Below the pieces are notes generated by a model that searched no databases, was not told where the DNA came from, and saw only the letters and a list, made by a program, of their open reading frames with translations. Below are positions 23,669 through 32,644 of a stretch of DNA of 64,000 nt, piece after piece (position 1 is the stretch's first letter; every line of letters begins with the position of its first letter). A program made the translations under genes and the position numbers. This stretch comes from Maricaulis sp963975345 (GTDB taxonomy: Bacteria; Pseudomonadota; Alphaproteobacteria; Caulobacterales; Maricaulaceae), in the NCBI RefSeq assembly GCF_963975345.1, contig NZ_CAXBGE010000007.1, positions 62,001 through 126,000 of the forward strand. Reading direction: 5' to 3'.

Positions 23669-24622
23669 TTACTCCAGAATTCTTGTCGGCACGGGAATTT
23701 CGCAGACATCCGGCAAAGCGCCGGACGCGTCGCGAAGCGAATTGAGATAGGCGGTGAAAGCAGGCGATTCAGTATCGACCACCTGGACATGGGTGCGTTC
23801 GGCCTCGGGCAGATCGGCAGCGACGCGCATCGAATCGATCGTGTCGGGCACGAAACCGGGATCCTGCCCCAGCGTGCCGACCCGCAGCGCATTGACAGCA
23901 TCCTGACCAGCGCGAACACGGCCCCAACTCGTATAGGCCGCGTTGAGGTGTTCGGCATTGCCGCGCGTGATGTAGAACTGGCTTAGTGCGCTGTTCGGAT
24001 CATTGGTGCGCGCTGCGGCAGCAGCGCCGGTGCAATGCAAGAGCCAGCTATCGACCCGGCCATCGGCGGTCAGGGCTGCAGCGGCCAGGGTCTGGGTGCC
24101 GGCCGGAAAGCCGTGCCAAAAGCCGGCCTTCGCCGATTGCGCCATGTTCGACGGATTGATCACCCGGTTCTGCAATTCGCTGATCGGCAATTCGGCGCCG
24201 CGCCGAACGGTGAATTCGGAATTCAGGGGCGGCAAATCGGTACGGTGGTTGGGATTGCCGCGCGCGCCGCCGCCCTGGGCCATAAAGCCATCGAGAACGC
24301 GGTGCCAGACGAGGAAATCATAGAAATGCGCCCGCGCCAGAATCTTCATGCGCTCGACATGATTGGGCGCGAATTCCGGCGCCAGCTCGACGATGATGCG
24401 GCCATGCGGCGTTTCGATATAGAGGGTATTTTCCGGATCGAGATCGCGCCAGGCATCGTCGGGGAATGGGTAGGCTGTGCTCGCGGTTGCAGCAGCCGTT
24501 TCGGCGACCTGGATCGCGCTCACCGCGCCGGTGGTCTGGCTGGCATCAGCGGCTTCGCGCGCGCAGGCGGCGGTAGCCAGACCCAAGGCCAGGGCCAGGG
24601 AGAGTGAGACTTGTTTGATCAC
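23669..24622 (-). CDS. Exported cyclophilin-type peptidyl-prolyl isomerase
   Basis: 317 residues. The N-terminus 'MIKQVSLSLALALGLATAACA' is a signal peptide ending in TAAC (possible lipobox) or an AxA signal-peptidase I site, so the protein works in the periplasm. The cyclophilin domain carries 'FLVWHRVLDGFMAQGGG', 'MAQSAKAGFWHGFPAG' and 'SALSQFYITRG'. It is longer than usual, with an insertion around residues 160-210 and a C-terminal tail 'VCEIPVPTRILE'. The start overlaps the coaD stop by 4 bases. Confidence 0.92.
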   Translation of the reverse strand: MIKQVSLSLALALGLATAACAREAADASQTTGAVSAIQVAETAAATASTAYPFPDDAWRDLDPENTLYIETPHGRIIVELAPEFAPNHVERMKILARAHFYDFLVWHRVLDGFMAQGGGARGNPNHRTDLPPLNSEFTVRRGAELPISELQNRVINPSNMAQSAKAGFWHGFPAGTQTLAAAALTADGRVDSWLLHCTGAAAAARTNDPNSALSQFYITRGNAEHLNAAYTSWGRVRAGQDAVNALRVGTLGQDPGFVPDTIDSMRVAADLPEAERTHVQVVDTESPAFTAYLNSLRDASGALPDVCEIPVPTRILE

Positions 24623-25110
24623 GCGAGACGCTCCTTCAAACGGGTTTCGATCACGGGCGGAACGAAAGCCGAGACTTCTCCGCCCAGCGAAGCAATTTCC
24701 TTCACCAGGCGCGATGAAATGGCCTGGTGACGCGGATCCGCCATCAGGAAGACAGTCTCAATATCATCATTGAGCTGCTGATTCATCGCCACCATCTGAA
24801 ATTCATATTCGAAATCGGACACCGCACGCAGGCCGCGCACGATCGACTGTGCCCCGACCTGCTCGGCGAAATGCATCAACAGGCCCTTGAAAGGCAGGAC
24901 CTCAATCACCGTATCATCAGCGAATTGAGCCGCTTGCGACTTCACCATTTCGACGCGCTCATCGAGCGTGAACAGGGGTTGTTTGGAGGCATTGATCGCG
25001 ACGCCGATGATCAGATGATCGACCAGCTTCACCGCCCGCCCGATAATATCGAGATGGCCATTGGTGAGCGGATCAAACGTTCCCGGATACAACGCTGTGC
25101 GATGGGCCAT
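24619..25110 (-). CDS. coaD: Phosphopantetheine adenylyltransferase
   Basis: 163 residues, the normal length. It transfers AMP from ATP to 4'-phosphopantetheine, the penultimate step of coenzyme A synthesis. The nucleotidyltransferase motif TxGH is present in 'YPGTFDPLTNGHLDII', followed by 'VRGLRAVSDFEYEFQMVAMN' and the ISS motif in 'HQAISSRLVKEIA'. The start is two bases after the gyrA stop, and the stop overlaps the exported cyclophilin start (ATGA), so all are one transcript. Confidence 0.97.
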   Translation of the reverse strand: MAHRTALYPGTFDPLTNGHLDIIGRAVKLVDHLIIGVAINASKQPLFTLDERVEMVKSQAAQFADDTVIEVLPFKGLLMHFAEQVGAQSIVRGLRAVSDFEYEFQMVAMNQQLNDDIETVFLMADPRHQAISSRLVKEIASLGGEVSAFVPPVIETRLKERLA

Positions 25111-25112
25111 GC

Positions 25113-27938
25113 TCAGACCTCTGCTCCGTCACCCGATCCGCTCTCATCCGAAATCGCTGCGCCGCCATCAGCGTCCGGAGCCAGATCTTCGGCCCCGTCC
25201 TGCTCATCGCCCTCATCCTCACCGGCATCCTGAATGCGGACAACGGCGACGACATTCTCTTTATCATTGAGGCGGATCAGACGCACGCCGCGCGTTGATC
25301 GCCCGGCAATACGCACGGTGTCGACCGGGAAGCGGATCAATTGCCCGCCATCGGTGACGGCCATGATCTGGTCGCTGTCTTCGACGGCAAAGCTGGCCGC
25401 CAATTCGACGCCGCGCTTGATATCGGTCGCGGCAACGCCCTGATTGCCGCGCCCCATGACGCGGTAATCATAGGCGCTCGAGCGCTTGCCCATGCCATCG
25501 ACGCCAACGGTGAGGAGGAATTCCTCGGCGGCGCCCAATTCGGAAATGCGTTCCGGCGTCAGAGCAGCAATCTCGCCGTCATCATCGCCGTCACCATCAC
25601 CGGCATCGGTGACAGTTTGATCTTCACCCTCATCGCCGAGCGCGAGACGCATGGCGGTGGCGTGTTTGATATAGGCGCGCGCTTCCGGCGAGGTGATATC
25701 GACATGGCGCAGGATCGCCATCGAGATCAGGCTGTCACCCTTGGCCAGGCGAATGCCGCGCACACCAACCGAAGAGCGGCCGGCGAAGATGCGGACATCA
25801 TCGACCGGGAAGCGAATGGCGCGGCCACGATTGGAGACCAGGAAGACATCATTGGCCTCGGTACACAGGCGCACGGCGACAATGCTGTCATCCTCTTCCA
25901 GCTTCATCGCGATCTTGCCGTTGCGATTGACCTGCACGAAGTCGGACAGGCGGTTACGGCGAACCGTGCCGCGCCCGGTGGCGAACATAACATTCAGTTC
26001 GCTCCAGCTATCCTCGTCTTCCGGCAGCGCCATGATCGAGGTGATGGTTTCACCCTGATCGAGCGGCAGAAGATTGATCATCGCCTTGCCACGCGTATTC
26101 GGCGCGCCGAGCGGCAGGCGCCAAGCCTTGGTCTTGTAGACCATGCCGCGATTGGAGAAGAACAGCAGCGGTGCGTGCGTCGAGGTCACGAACAGAGTCG
26201 TGATGAAATCCTCGTCCTTGGTCGCCATGCCGGAGCGGCCCTTGCCGCCGCGGCGCTGAGCCCGGTAGTCGGACAGCGCGGTGCGTTTGGCATAGCCGCC
26301 ATGGGTGACGGTGACGACCATTTCTTCGCGCGGGATGAGGTCTTCGTCTTCGAAGTCAAACTCGCCATCGATGAAGATGGAGCGGCGCGGCGTACCGAAA
26401 TTCTCACGCACTTCGACCAGCTCGCTGCGGATAATCTCCAGCACACGCTCACGCGAACGCAGGATGTCGAGCAGATCGGCGATCTGTTCGGCCAGCGTGC
26501 CGGCTTCATTGCCAAGCTCGTCTCGGCCCAAACCGGTCAGGCGGTTGAGGCGCAGTTCGAGGATGGCGCGGGCCTGTTCCTCGGTCAGTTTCAGCGTGCC
26601 GTCTTCCTGCAGCACCGAACGCGGATCGGCGACGAGGCTGACCAGCGGCGCGACATCATGCGCCGGCCAAGCGCGCGCCATCAGGCCTTCACGCGCAGCG
26701 GCCGGATTTGGCGCGGCGCGGATCAGGGCGATGACTTCGTCAATATTGGCCACGGCCAGCGCAAGGCCGACAATGACGTGAGCCCGGTCGCGCGCCTTGG
26801 CGAGATCGTGCTTGGCACGACGCGCCACGACTTCTTCGCGGAAGCGCAGGAATTCCTTGAGGATATCCATCACGCCCAGCAATTGCGGACGACCGCGCAC
26901 CAGCGAGAGCATATTGGCGCCAAAGCTCGTCTGCATCGGTGACCAGCGATAGAGCTGGTTGAGGATGACATCGGCATTGGCATCGCGCTTGAGCTCGATC
27001 ACGACACGCATGCCGGTACGATCGGATTCGTCACGCAGATCGGCAATGCCTTCGATTTTCTTCTCACGCACAAGGTCGGCGATCTTCTCGATCATCGTCG
27101 CCTTGTTCACCTGGAAGGGGATTTCATGCACGATGATCGCCATGCGATCCTTGCGCACTTCTTCAACCGTCGCCAGCGAGCGCATGATGATCGAACCGCG
27201 ACCTGTCGCCACCGCACTGCGGGCGCCGGAGCGGCCGAGGATCTGGGCGCCGGTCGGGAAATCCGGACCCGGAATGTGCTCCAGCAGCTCGTCTTCGCCC
27301 AGCAGTGGATTGTCGAGCAGGGCCAGCGTGCCATTGATCACTTCGACCAGATTGTGCGGCGGGATATTGGTCGCCATACCGACGGCGATACCGCCGGCAC
27401 CATTGACCAAAAGATTGGGGAAGCGCGCCGGCAGAACGACGGGCTCGTGTTCCTGGCCGTCATAGTTTTCGCGGAAATCGACGGTGGATTTGTCGATATC
27501 AGCCAGCAGGGCGCTGGCCGGCTTGTCCATACGCACTTCGGTATAACGCATCGCGGCGGGTGGATCGCCATCGACCGAGCCGAAATTGCCCTGCCCGTCG
27601 AGCAGCGGCAGACGCAACGACCAGGGCTGGGCCATGCGGACCAGCGAGTCATAAACGGCCTGATCGCCATGCGGGTGGTATTTACCGATCACATCACCGA
27701 CGACCCGCGCCGATTTTCGGTAGGGCTTGTCGGGCGTGTAGCCATTTACATGCATCGCCCAGAGAATACGGCGGTGCACCGGCTTGAGACCGTCACGCGA
27801 ATCCGGAATGGCGCGGCTCACGATCACGCTCATCGCGTAATCGAGATAGGAGGTGCGCATCTCGTCTTCGATTGAAATATTGCCAACGCCTTCCGGCAGA
27901 GCCGGCGGCGGGGTCAGAACGTCATCGTGATCGCTCAA
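25113..27938 (-). CDS. gyrA: DNA gyrase subunit A
   Basis: 941 residues. Breaks and rejoins DNA to introduce negative supercoils as A2B2 with GyrB. The active-site Tyr132 is in 'AAMRYTEVRM'. The winged-helix region has 'YHPHGDQAVYDSLVRMAQ', and the C-terminal pinwheel has the GyrA box 'QRRGGKG'. An acidic tail rich in Asp/Glu ends the protein. The apparent start is TTG at 27938 with GAGAGAGG upstream. The position equivalent to E. coli Ser83 is Gln93 here, while the Asp87 equivalent (Asp97) is kept. It is the first gene of the gyrA-coaD-ppi-ppi operon. Confidence 0.97.
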   Translation of the reverse strand: MSDHDDVLTPPPALPEGVGNISIEDEMRTSYLDYAMSVIVSRAIPDSRDGLKPVHRRILWAMHVNGYTPDKPYRKSARVVGDVIGKYHPHGDQAVYDSLVRMAQPWSLRLPLLDGQGNFGSVDGDPPAAMRYTEVRMDKPASALLADIDKSTVDFRENYDGQEHEPVVLPARFPNLLVNGAGGIAVGMATNIPPHNLVEVINGTLALLDNPLLGEDELLEHIPGPDFPTGAQILGRSGARSAVATGRGSIIMRSLATVEEVRKDRMAIIVHEIPFQVNKATMIEKIADLVREKKIEGIADLRDESDRTGMRVVIELKRDANADVILNQLYRWSPMQTSFGANMLSLVRGRPQLLGVMDILKEFLRFREEVVARRAKHDLAKARDRAHVIVGLALAVANIDEVIALIRAAPNPAAAREGLMARAWPAHDVAPLVSLVADPRSVLQEDGTLKLTEEQARAILELRLNRLTGLGRDELGNEAGTLAEQIADLLDILRSRERVLEIIRSELVEVRENFGTPRRSIFIDGEFDFEDEDLIPREEMVVTVTHGGYAKRTALSDYRAQRRGGKGRSGMATKDEDFITTLFVTSTHAPLLFFSNRGMVYKTKAWRLPLGAPNTRGKAMINLLPLDQGETITSIMALPEDEDSWSELNVMFATGRGTVRRNRLSDFVQVNRNGKIAMKLEEDDSIVAVRLCTEANDVFLVSNRGRAIRFPVDDVRIFAGRSSVGVRGIRLAKGDSLISMAILRHVDITSPEARAYIKHATAMRLALGDEGEDQTVTDAGDGDGDDDGEIAALTPERISELGAAEEFLLTVGVDGMGKRSSAYDYRVMGRGNQGVAATDIKRGVELAASFAVEDSDQIMAVTDGGQLIRFPVDTVRIAGRSTRGVRLIRLNDKENVVAVVRIQDAGEDEGDEQDGAEDLAPDADGGAAISDESGSGDGAEV

Positions 27939-28256
27939 GGCGGTCCTCTCTCATTCGCGGCGCTGGCGGGGCTGAAAACCCCACCGCGCAAAGCAAAATG
28001 CCGCCCTGTATCCGGCACACAGAATCGGTGCGTGAATCAGGCGGCTTTCCTGTCACCAACACTTAACAATTGCAGCCCCGATGGGCAAATGCGCAGGGCG
28101 GTTGGAGCGCGTGGTTGCGAGCGCTGGAAACGTTGGCGGGAAACCGTCCCGAATCCGTTCGGTGAAGACCCACTTGCCAAAGCCGCCCCCGTGGCGAAAC
28201 CTGCACCTTGAATGGCTTCGTCGGCACAGTGCCGGCGATGGCAATGGGGGATGATC
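27939..28256. other. Divergent promoter region between gyrA and the phosphodiesterase gene
   Basis: About 320 bases without a gene. It must contain the gyrA promoter and that of the divergent lipoprotein. I see only a small GC hairpin near 27960-27985 (GGGG...CCCC) and no clear operator, repeat or RNA gene. Confidence 0.5.
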
Positions 28257-29561
28257 ATGATGAAAACTTCACGCCTGCACCTTGGAAGCCTCGCCCGGTT
28301 CGCGCTTCTGGCGCTGAGTGTTCAGCTTGCCGGCTGCGCCCACACGACAGCGCCGCCCGCAGCGAGCGAGGAGCCCATCGTGTTGATGATCGGTCTCGAC
28401 GGGCTGCGCTATGATGCGATTGATCGCTGGGATGCGCCCAATCTGCGCGCCTTGGCCGCGCGCGGCGTGCGCCCGGATCACATGATCCCGGTGATGCCCT
28501 CCAAAACCTTCGTCAATTTCTACTCGCTGGCGACCGGGCTCTACCCGGAACATCACGGCATGATCACCAATGCGCCCTATGACCGCAGCTTTGACGAAGT
28601 CTTCTCTGCCCGTGATGGCAGTGCGCAGGATCCACGCTGGTGGGGCGGCGAGCCGATCTGGACCACCGGAGAAAAACAGGGCGTGCGCGCGGACATCATG
28701 TTCTGGCTCGGCTCGGAAGTCGCCCATGACGGGGTCCGCCCCTCCGTCTGGCACCCTTACGTGCATGAAATGCCCTACCAGGACCGTGTCGATGAAGTCC
28801 TGTCCTGGTTCGACCTGCCGCCGGCTGAACAGCCCCGTCTGGCTGCTGTCTATTTCGACCATGTCGATACCATCACCCATGCCGCCGGCCCGTTCACGCC
28901 GGAAGAAGGCGAGGCGGTTGCCGTCGTCGACGCCCTGGTCGGGCAGCTGGTTGAGGGAATGCGGGCACGCGGCCTGATTGACCGGACCAATATCATCATC
29001 GTCTCCGATCACGGCATGGTGCCGGTCTCGATCGACCGCTCCATCGCCCTCGACACGCTGACCGATCTGGACGGGCTGTTCATCCCGGAGTTTTCCGGCC
29101 GCTACGGCGCCGGGCTCGACCCCTTCGTGATGGGCTATGGCGAAGCGGAAGCGGTAGATCGCGTCTATGCGGCACTGGACGGCACCAATGAACATATCTC
29201 CGTCTATCGCCGCGGCGCGATGCCGGATGAATGGCATTTCGATCATCCCGATCGCGGCCCCGACCTGTTCGTGCTGGCCGACCCAGGCTGGCTGCTGACG
29301 CTGAGCACCGCCGATCTGTCCGGACCGTGGCCAGCGGGCATGCATGGCACGCACGGCTATGACAATCGCGATGAGAGCATGGGTGCGACCTTCATCGGTG
29401 CCGGCCCGATCTTCCCTGAGGGCACACGGCCGGAGGCGTTCGAGAATGTCGATGTCTATCTGATGATCGCCTGTGCGCTTGGCCTCGAACCGGCGACAAC
29501 CGACGGTGATCCGCGAGTGGTGGAACGCATCACGGACGGGCGCTGTCCCGCCGCAAATTGA
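28257..29561 (+). CDS. Lipoprotein ectonucleotide pyrophosphatase/phosphodiesterase (NPP family)
   Basis: 434 residues from the ATG at 28257 (six bases after GGGGG; 28260 is equally possible). The signal ends LAGC, so it is a lipid-anchored envelope enzyme. All alkaline-phosphatase-superfamily NPP metal sites are seen: Asp in 'MIGLDGLRYDA', the nucleophile Thr in 'MPSKTFVNFYSLATG', Asp/His in 'FDHVDTITHAAG', Asp-His in 'IIIVSDHGM', and His in 'GTHGYDN'. NPPs split nucleotide pyrophosphate or phosphodiester bonds, here probably to salvage extracellular nucleotides. It is a stand-alone unit; the SOD gene follows after 65 bases with its own ribosome site. Confidence 0.93.
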   Translation: MMKTSRLHLGSLARFALLALSVQLAGCAHTTAPPAASEEPIVLMIGLDGLRYDAIDRWDAPNLRALAARGVRPDHMIPVMPSKTFVNFYSLATGLYPEHHGMITNAPYDRSFDEVFSARDGSAQDPRWWGGEPIWTTGEKQGVRADIMFWLGSEVAHDGVRPSVWHPYVHEMPYQDRVDEVLSWFDLPPAEQPRLAAVYFDHVDTITHAAGPFTPEEGEAVAVVDALVGQLVEGMRARGLIDRTNIIIVSDHGMVPVSIDRSIALDTLTDLDGLFIPEFSGRYGAGLDPFVMGYGEAEAVDRVYAALDGTNEHISVYRRGAMPDEWHFDHPDRGPDLFVLADPGWLLTLSTADLSGPWPAGMHGTHGYDNRDESMGATFIGAGPIFPEGTRPEAFENVDVYLMIACALGLEPATTDGDPRVVERITDGRCPAAN

Positions 29562-29626
29562 CGCAACCGGCTGGCCCTCGCCCGGCTGGCGGCGTAAACA
29601 GGATCTGAAACCAATTGGAGTTCGCC

Positions 29627-30190
29627 ATGTTGTCCCGCATCCTGCCCCTTACCGCCGTCCTGCTTTTGCTGCCCGTCGCTGCCTGCGCCCAGGACACTGA
29701 TCCCGTACCGCCAGCTACGGTCACCACGACCAGCGGTGAAGTGATCATGCGCGACCGCACCCCGGCGGGCACGGTCAATCTGCGCCAGGGCCCTGACGGT
29801 GTTGTCATCCGGATCGCAGTTGATGGCCTGCCGGACGCAGCGCGCAATCAATGGCATGGCGCCCATCTGCACAGTGTCGGTGATTGCTCATCTGAGGATT
29901 TCACCTCCTCGGCCGGCCATATCAACCCCTCGGCGCGCCAGCACGGCCTGCTCAATCCGGATGGTCCCGACAATGCCGATCTGCCCAATCTCTGGGTCGA
30001 TGCCAATGGCTCGATCCGGGCCGAAGTCTACACCACACGCGTCAGCCTGAACGGCTCTGACGGCCTGCCCGCTTTGCTCGACGAAGACGGTTCAGCGCTG
30101 GTGATCCATGCCGGCAGCGATGACCAGACCAGCCAGCCGATCGGCGGCGCCGGTGCGCGCATCGCCTGCGCGGTGATCACTACGCCCTAG
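29627..30190 (+). CDS. sodC: Cu-Zn superoxide dismutase, lipoprotein, with an altered zinc ligand
   Basis: 187 residues from the ATG at 29627 (GGAG upstream). The signal ends VAAC (Cys20), a lipobox. Copper ligands His80, His82 ('HGAHLHSVG'), bridging His98 and His161 are present, with the Cys87-Cys181 disulfide. Zinc ligands His106 and Asp118 remain, but the expected third zinc histidine, in the usual 'GPHAGDLPN', is replaced by Asp115 ('GPDNADLPN'). It would detoxify superoxide in the periplasm. Sequences with this Asp may still bind zinc; activity needs testing. The following hypothetical gene starts 58 bases downstream. Confidence 0.9.
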   Translation: MLSRILPLTAVLLLLPVAACAQDTDPVPPATVTTTSGEVIMRDRTPAGTVNLRQGPDGVVIRIAVDGLPDAARNQWHGAHLHSVGDCSSEDFTSSAGHINPSARQHGLLNPDGPDNADLPNLWVDANGSIRAEVYTTRVSLNGSDGLPALLDEDGSALVIHAGSDDQTSQPIGGAGARIACAVITTP

Positions 30191-30248
30191 CGCGCGAACC
30201 AAAAACCCACCACAATCCCGGCCTGTTTAGTCATCGGGATTCAAAACC

Positions 30249-30722
30249 ATGCGCGTAAAACTCTGCTCCGCCCTCGCGGCCCTTGCCCTGACCGCAGCGC
30301 CTGCCTTTGGCGACGCCGCCTGGACGTCCAATCTTGGCCCGGTCATTTATGATGTCGACGCTGGCGACGCGGTCGTACTCATGAATTTCACGCGGGGGAG
30401 CGGCGCGGAACGTCGCACCTTCGTGCGCGGTCTGGTGGGCAATTTTGACCATCGCGGCAGCTATACCGGTTACTGGGTGGAAGCCGATGACGGCCCGTCC
30501 ACGACGCCGGTCTGTGACGTTGCCATCCTCGATGCCGAGGGCAATTCGACCCATCATTGGGGCCGGGTAGAGTTTCAGATCGTCGATTCCGGCCTGCCCT
30601 CCTCCTGGGACGCGCTCATCGGCACATGTTTCGACATGCCCACCACCGGCTGGAGCGCACGCGATAACGGCGATTTCGATTACGATGCCTTCGAACGCCG
30701 CCGCAATGGTTCACCGAAATAG
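30249..30722 (+). CDS. Exported hypothetical protein
   Basis: 157 residues with an N-terminal signal peptide ('CSALAALALTAAPAFG', AxA-type cleavage near residue 21). The mature domain of about 135 residues has two Cys near positions 88 and 126 that could form a disulfide, and motifs 'SYTGYWVEADD' and 'STHHWGRVEFQIVDSG'. It resembles small secreted beta-rich proteins. No family is recognised. It is co-directional with the SOD gene. Confidence 0.7.
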   Translation: MRVKLCSALAALALTAAPAFGDAAWTSNLGPVIYDVDAGDAVVLMNFTRGSGAERRTFVRGLVGNFDHRGSYTGYWVEADDGPSTTPVCDVAILDAEGNSTHHWGRVEFQIVDSGLPSSWDALIGTCFDMPTTGWSARDNGDFDYDAFERRRNGSPK

Positions 30723-30759
30723 GCCGAGTCAGACGCGCGTAGCCAGACGCGCGCAGCAT

Positions 30760-30790
30760 GGTGAGCGAAATCAGCGTGAAATCGCTCACC
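30760..30790. repeat. Nine-base-stem hairpin between convergent genes
   Basis: GGTGAGCGA (30760-30768) pairs with TCGCTCACC (30782-30790). It lies between the exported hypothetical and the convergent DUF2269 gene and may weakly terminate; there is no T tract. A short direct repeat CAGACGCGCG (twice, about 30730-30752) precedes it. Confidence 0.45.
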
Positions 30791-30816
30791 GCGCTGGCGC
30801 AGGGAGCTCGTGGTCG

Positions 30817-31287
30817 TCAGAGTTGCGGCCGGGACACCATCAGCACGAAGATCGCAATCAGAGCGGCGAAGGCCGGCCAACCGAGCGCAAACCAGATCCG
30901 CATCAGGCGATGGACGCGGTCGGGAACTGGCTCTCCCGCCGTGACCGCCTCGCCCATCAGGCGCCGGACCCGCAACTGGATCCAGACCACAGGCAACCAG
31001 CAAATGCCGATGAAGATGTAGAGCCCATAGCTCATCAAGAGCCAGGGTGCGGTCAGTGGCCAGCCGGCCAGTTGCGCCAATGCGATGCCCGTCAGCGGCT
31101 GGGCGATGACAGCGGTGGTGGTGAAGATCCAGTCGGCAAGCACGACATGTTTGGACGCGAGCGCGAAGCCGGGCGCATCGCCGGAACGCCAGGCCATCAG
31201 CATGAAGAAGGCAATCGCCGCGCCAGAGCCGAACAAGACACCGGCTGACAGGATGTGCAGGGTTTTGAGGATGAGATAGACCGTCAT
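30817..31287 (-). CDS. DUF2269 family integral membrane protein
   Basis: 156 residues with four transmembrane segments (about 5-28, 48-72, 80-102 and 128-150). The histidine-bearing first helix 'LKTLHILSAGVLFGSGAA' and the arginine-rich loop between helices 3 and 4 are typical of DUF2269. Function is unknown. It is coupled to the upstream SDR-DoxX gene: that gene's TGA and this ATG share one base (TGATG). Confidence 0.88.
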   Translation of the reverse strand: MTVYLILKTLHILSAGVLFGSGAAIAFFMLMAWRSGDAPGFALASKHVVLADWIFTTTAVIAQPLTGIALAQLAGWPLTAPWLLMSYGLYIFIGICWLPVVWIQLRVRRLMGEAVTAGEPVPDRVHRLMRIWFALGWPAFAALIAIFVLMVSRPQL

Positions 31288-32582
31288 CAGCGTTCATCCT
31301 CGGTCGCGGCGATCATCAGGGCCAGCGCCATCATCGGAAAAACTTTCAGGATCGGGCCCAGCGCATCGGCCCACAGGCCGGGCAGGGTCATACTGAGCGT
31401 CGCGATATAGGCGAAAGTGCCAGCGATCATGATCGCGGCGACCCAGCGCACCCGCCACTTGGCCAGCATCGCCAGACCGAGGGCGAGATCAAAGGCCGAG
31501 CCGAACCAGAGCAAAAAGGTCTGCATCGCCGGCTCATAACCAGCCGCCTGCAGCACCGAATAGGCATCGCCGCGGGCAATCGTCAGCGAGAGAATCCCTG
31601 TCGCCAGCCAGTAGAGGCCCAAAACCCAGCGCGCGACGGGTCGGGCAAAGCCGAGCCTCGCGTGCCAGCGATCCTGCAGCCCGGCCGGGGCGCTGGCGAG
31701 ATAGTCATCAAAGCCGCGCGGTGTTGCGCCCGTCGCGGCGAGCCAGGCGGATGGATCGCCCTCGACATCGAAATCGAGCTGTTTCAGCGCCGTCGTCCGC
31801 ATCGAGGTGCGTACGCCGATCCAGCCCAGTGCATCGCCGAAACCAAAGGCCAGGGCGGCCAGCCAGCGCGGGAGGTGCCAGATCCGCGTGTCGCCAAAGC
31901 CGAGCCACCGGCGGTAGCTGCGCACCAATTCATCCATCGAAACGCGTTGCGGTCCGCCGACATCCCAGCTGACCTGAGACGGCGCGTCCGTCTGCAGCAG
32001 ATCGCTGACTGCCGCGCTCAAATCCTCGACGCCAATCGGACGGAAGATCTGGCTGCCGCCAACCAGCGGCGTGACGAAGGGAATGCCGCACAGCGCCCGG
32101 ACCAGCGCCGTGCCGCCATAGACATTGCGCGCGACCACCAGCGACGGGCGCAGGATAACCCAGTCGAGATCAAGCGCCTTCAGTGCCGCCTCGCCATCCT
32201 GCTTGTCACGGGCATAGGCCGAGCCGGAGGCCTTATCGGCCCCGACCGCCGAAATATGGATCACCCGTCTCACCCCGGCTTGCTCGCAGGCGGCAAACAG
32301 AGCAGCGGCGCCATCGACATGGGCGGCGCGGCTATTATCGCCGAGCCCGTCCTGCAGCACGCCAACGCAATTGATCACCGCATCAATGCCGGTCAGACGC
32401 GGGAGCCAGTCGGCGGCGCTGTCGTGGCGAAAATCACAGGCGATCCAGTTGATGTCGGGAGCCAAGCGGCGGGCCTGATCGATGCCGCGACCGGCGGCAG
32501 TGATGGAATGGTCCTGACTGTGCAGATGGGCCGCCAGATGCGAGCCGATAAAACCCGAGGCGCCAGCGATAAGGATATGCAT
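31287..32582 (-). CDS. SDR-family NAD(P)-binding protein fused to a DoxX-like membrane domain
   Basis: 431 residues. The N-terminal 290 or so residues are an atypical/extended short-chain dehydrogenase: 'ILIAGASGFIGSHLAAHL', 'VINCVGVLQDG', 'VIHISAVGADKASGSAY' and 'VILRPSLVVARNVYGG'. The C-terminal 120 residues hold four transmembrane helices of DoxX type ('LGLYWLATGILSL', 'LWFGSAFDLALGLAML'). The layout suggests a membrane-tethered, nucleotide-linked redox or quinone-associated step. Substrate unknown. It is followed by DUF2269 in a TGATG overlap, so the two products may form one complex. Confidence 0.9.
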   Translation of the reverse strand: MHILIAGASGFIGSHLAAHLHSQDHSITAAGRGIDQARRLAPDINWIACDFRHDSAADWLPRLTGIDAVINCVGVLQDGLGDNSRAAHVDGAAALFAACEQAGVRRVIHISAVGADKASGSAYARDKQDGEAALKALDLDWVILRPSLVVARNVYGGTALVRALCGIPFVTPLVGGSQIFRPIGVEDLSAAVSDLLQTDAPSQVSWDVGGPQRVSMDELVRSYRRWLGFGDTRIWHLPRWLAALAFGFGDALGWIGVRTSMRTTALKQLDFDVEGDPSAWLAATGATPRGFDDYLASAPAGLQDRWHARLGFARPVARWVLGLYWLATGILSLTIARGDAYSVLQAAGYEPAMQTFLLWFGSAFDLALGLAMLAKWRVRWVAAIMIAGTFAYIATLSMTLPGLWADALGPILKVFPMMALALMIAATEDER

Positions 32583-32644
32583 GACCGCCCACTCCCCCTC
32601 AGCGCCGGATCAGCCGCGGCCTGGGGCCGCGCCTGCCACGACGC

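Noticed and set aside
25341..26942. 533-codon open frame on the plus strand opposite gyrA
   Set aside because: It is antisense to an intact gyrA, begins without a ribosome site and reads as repetitive Asp/Arg/Gln sequence; such long shadows are expected in GC-rich codon use.
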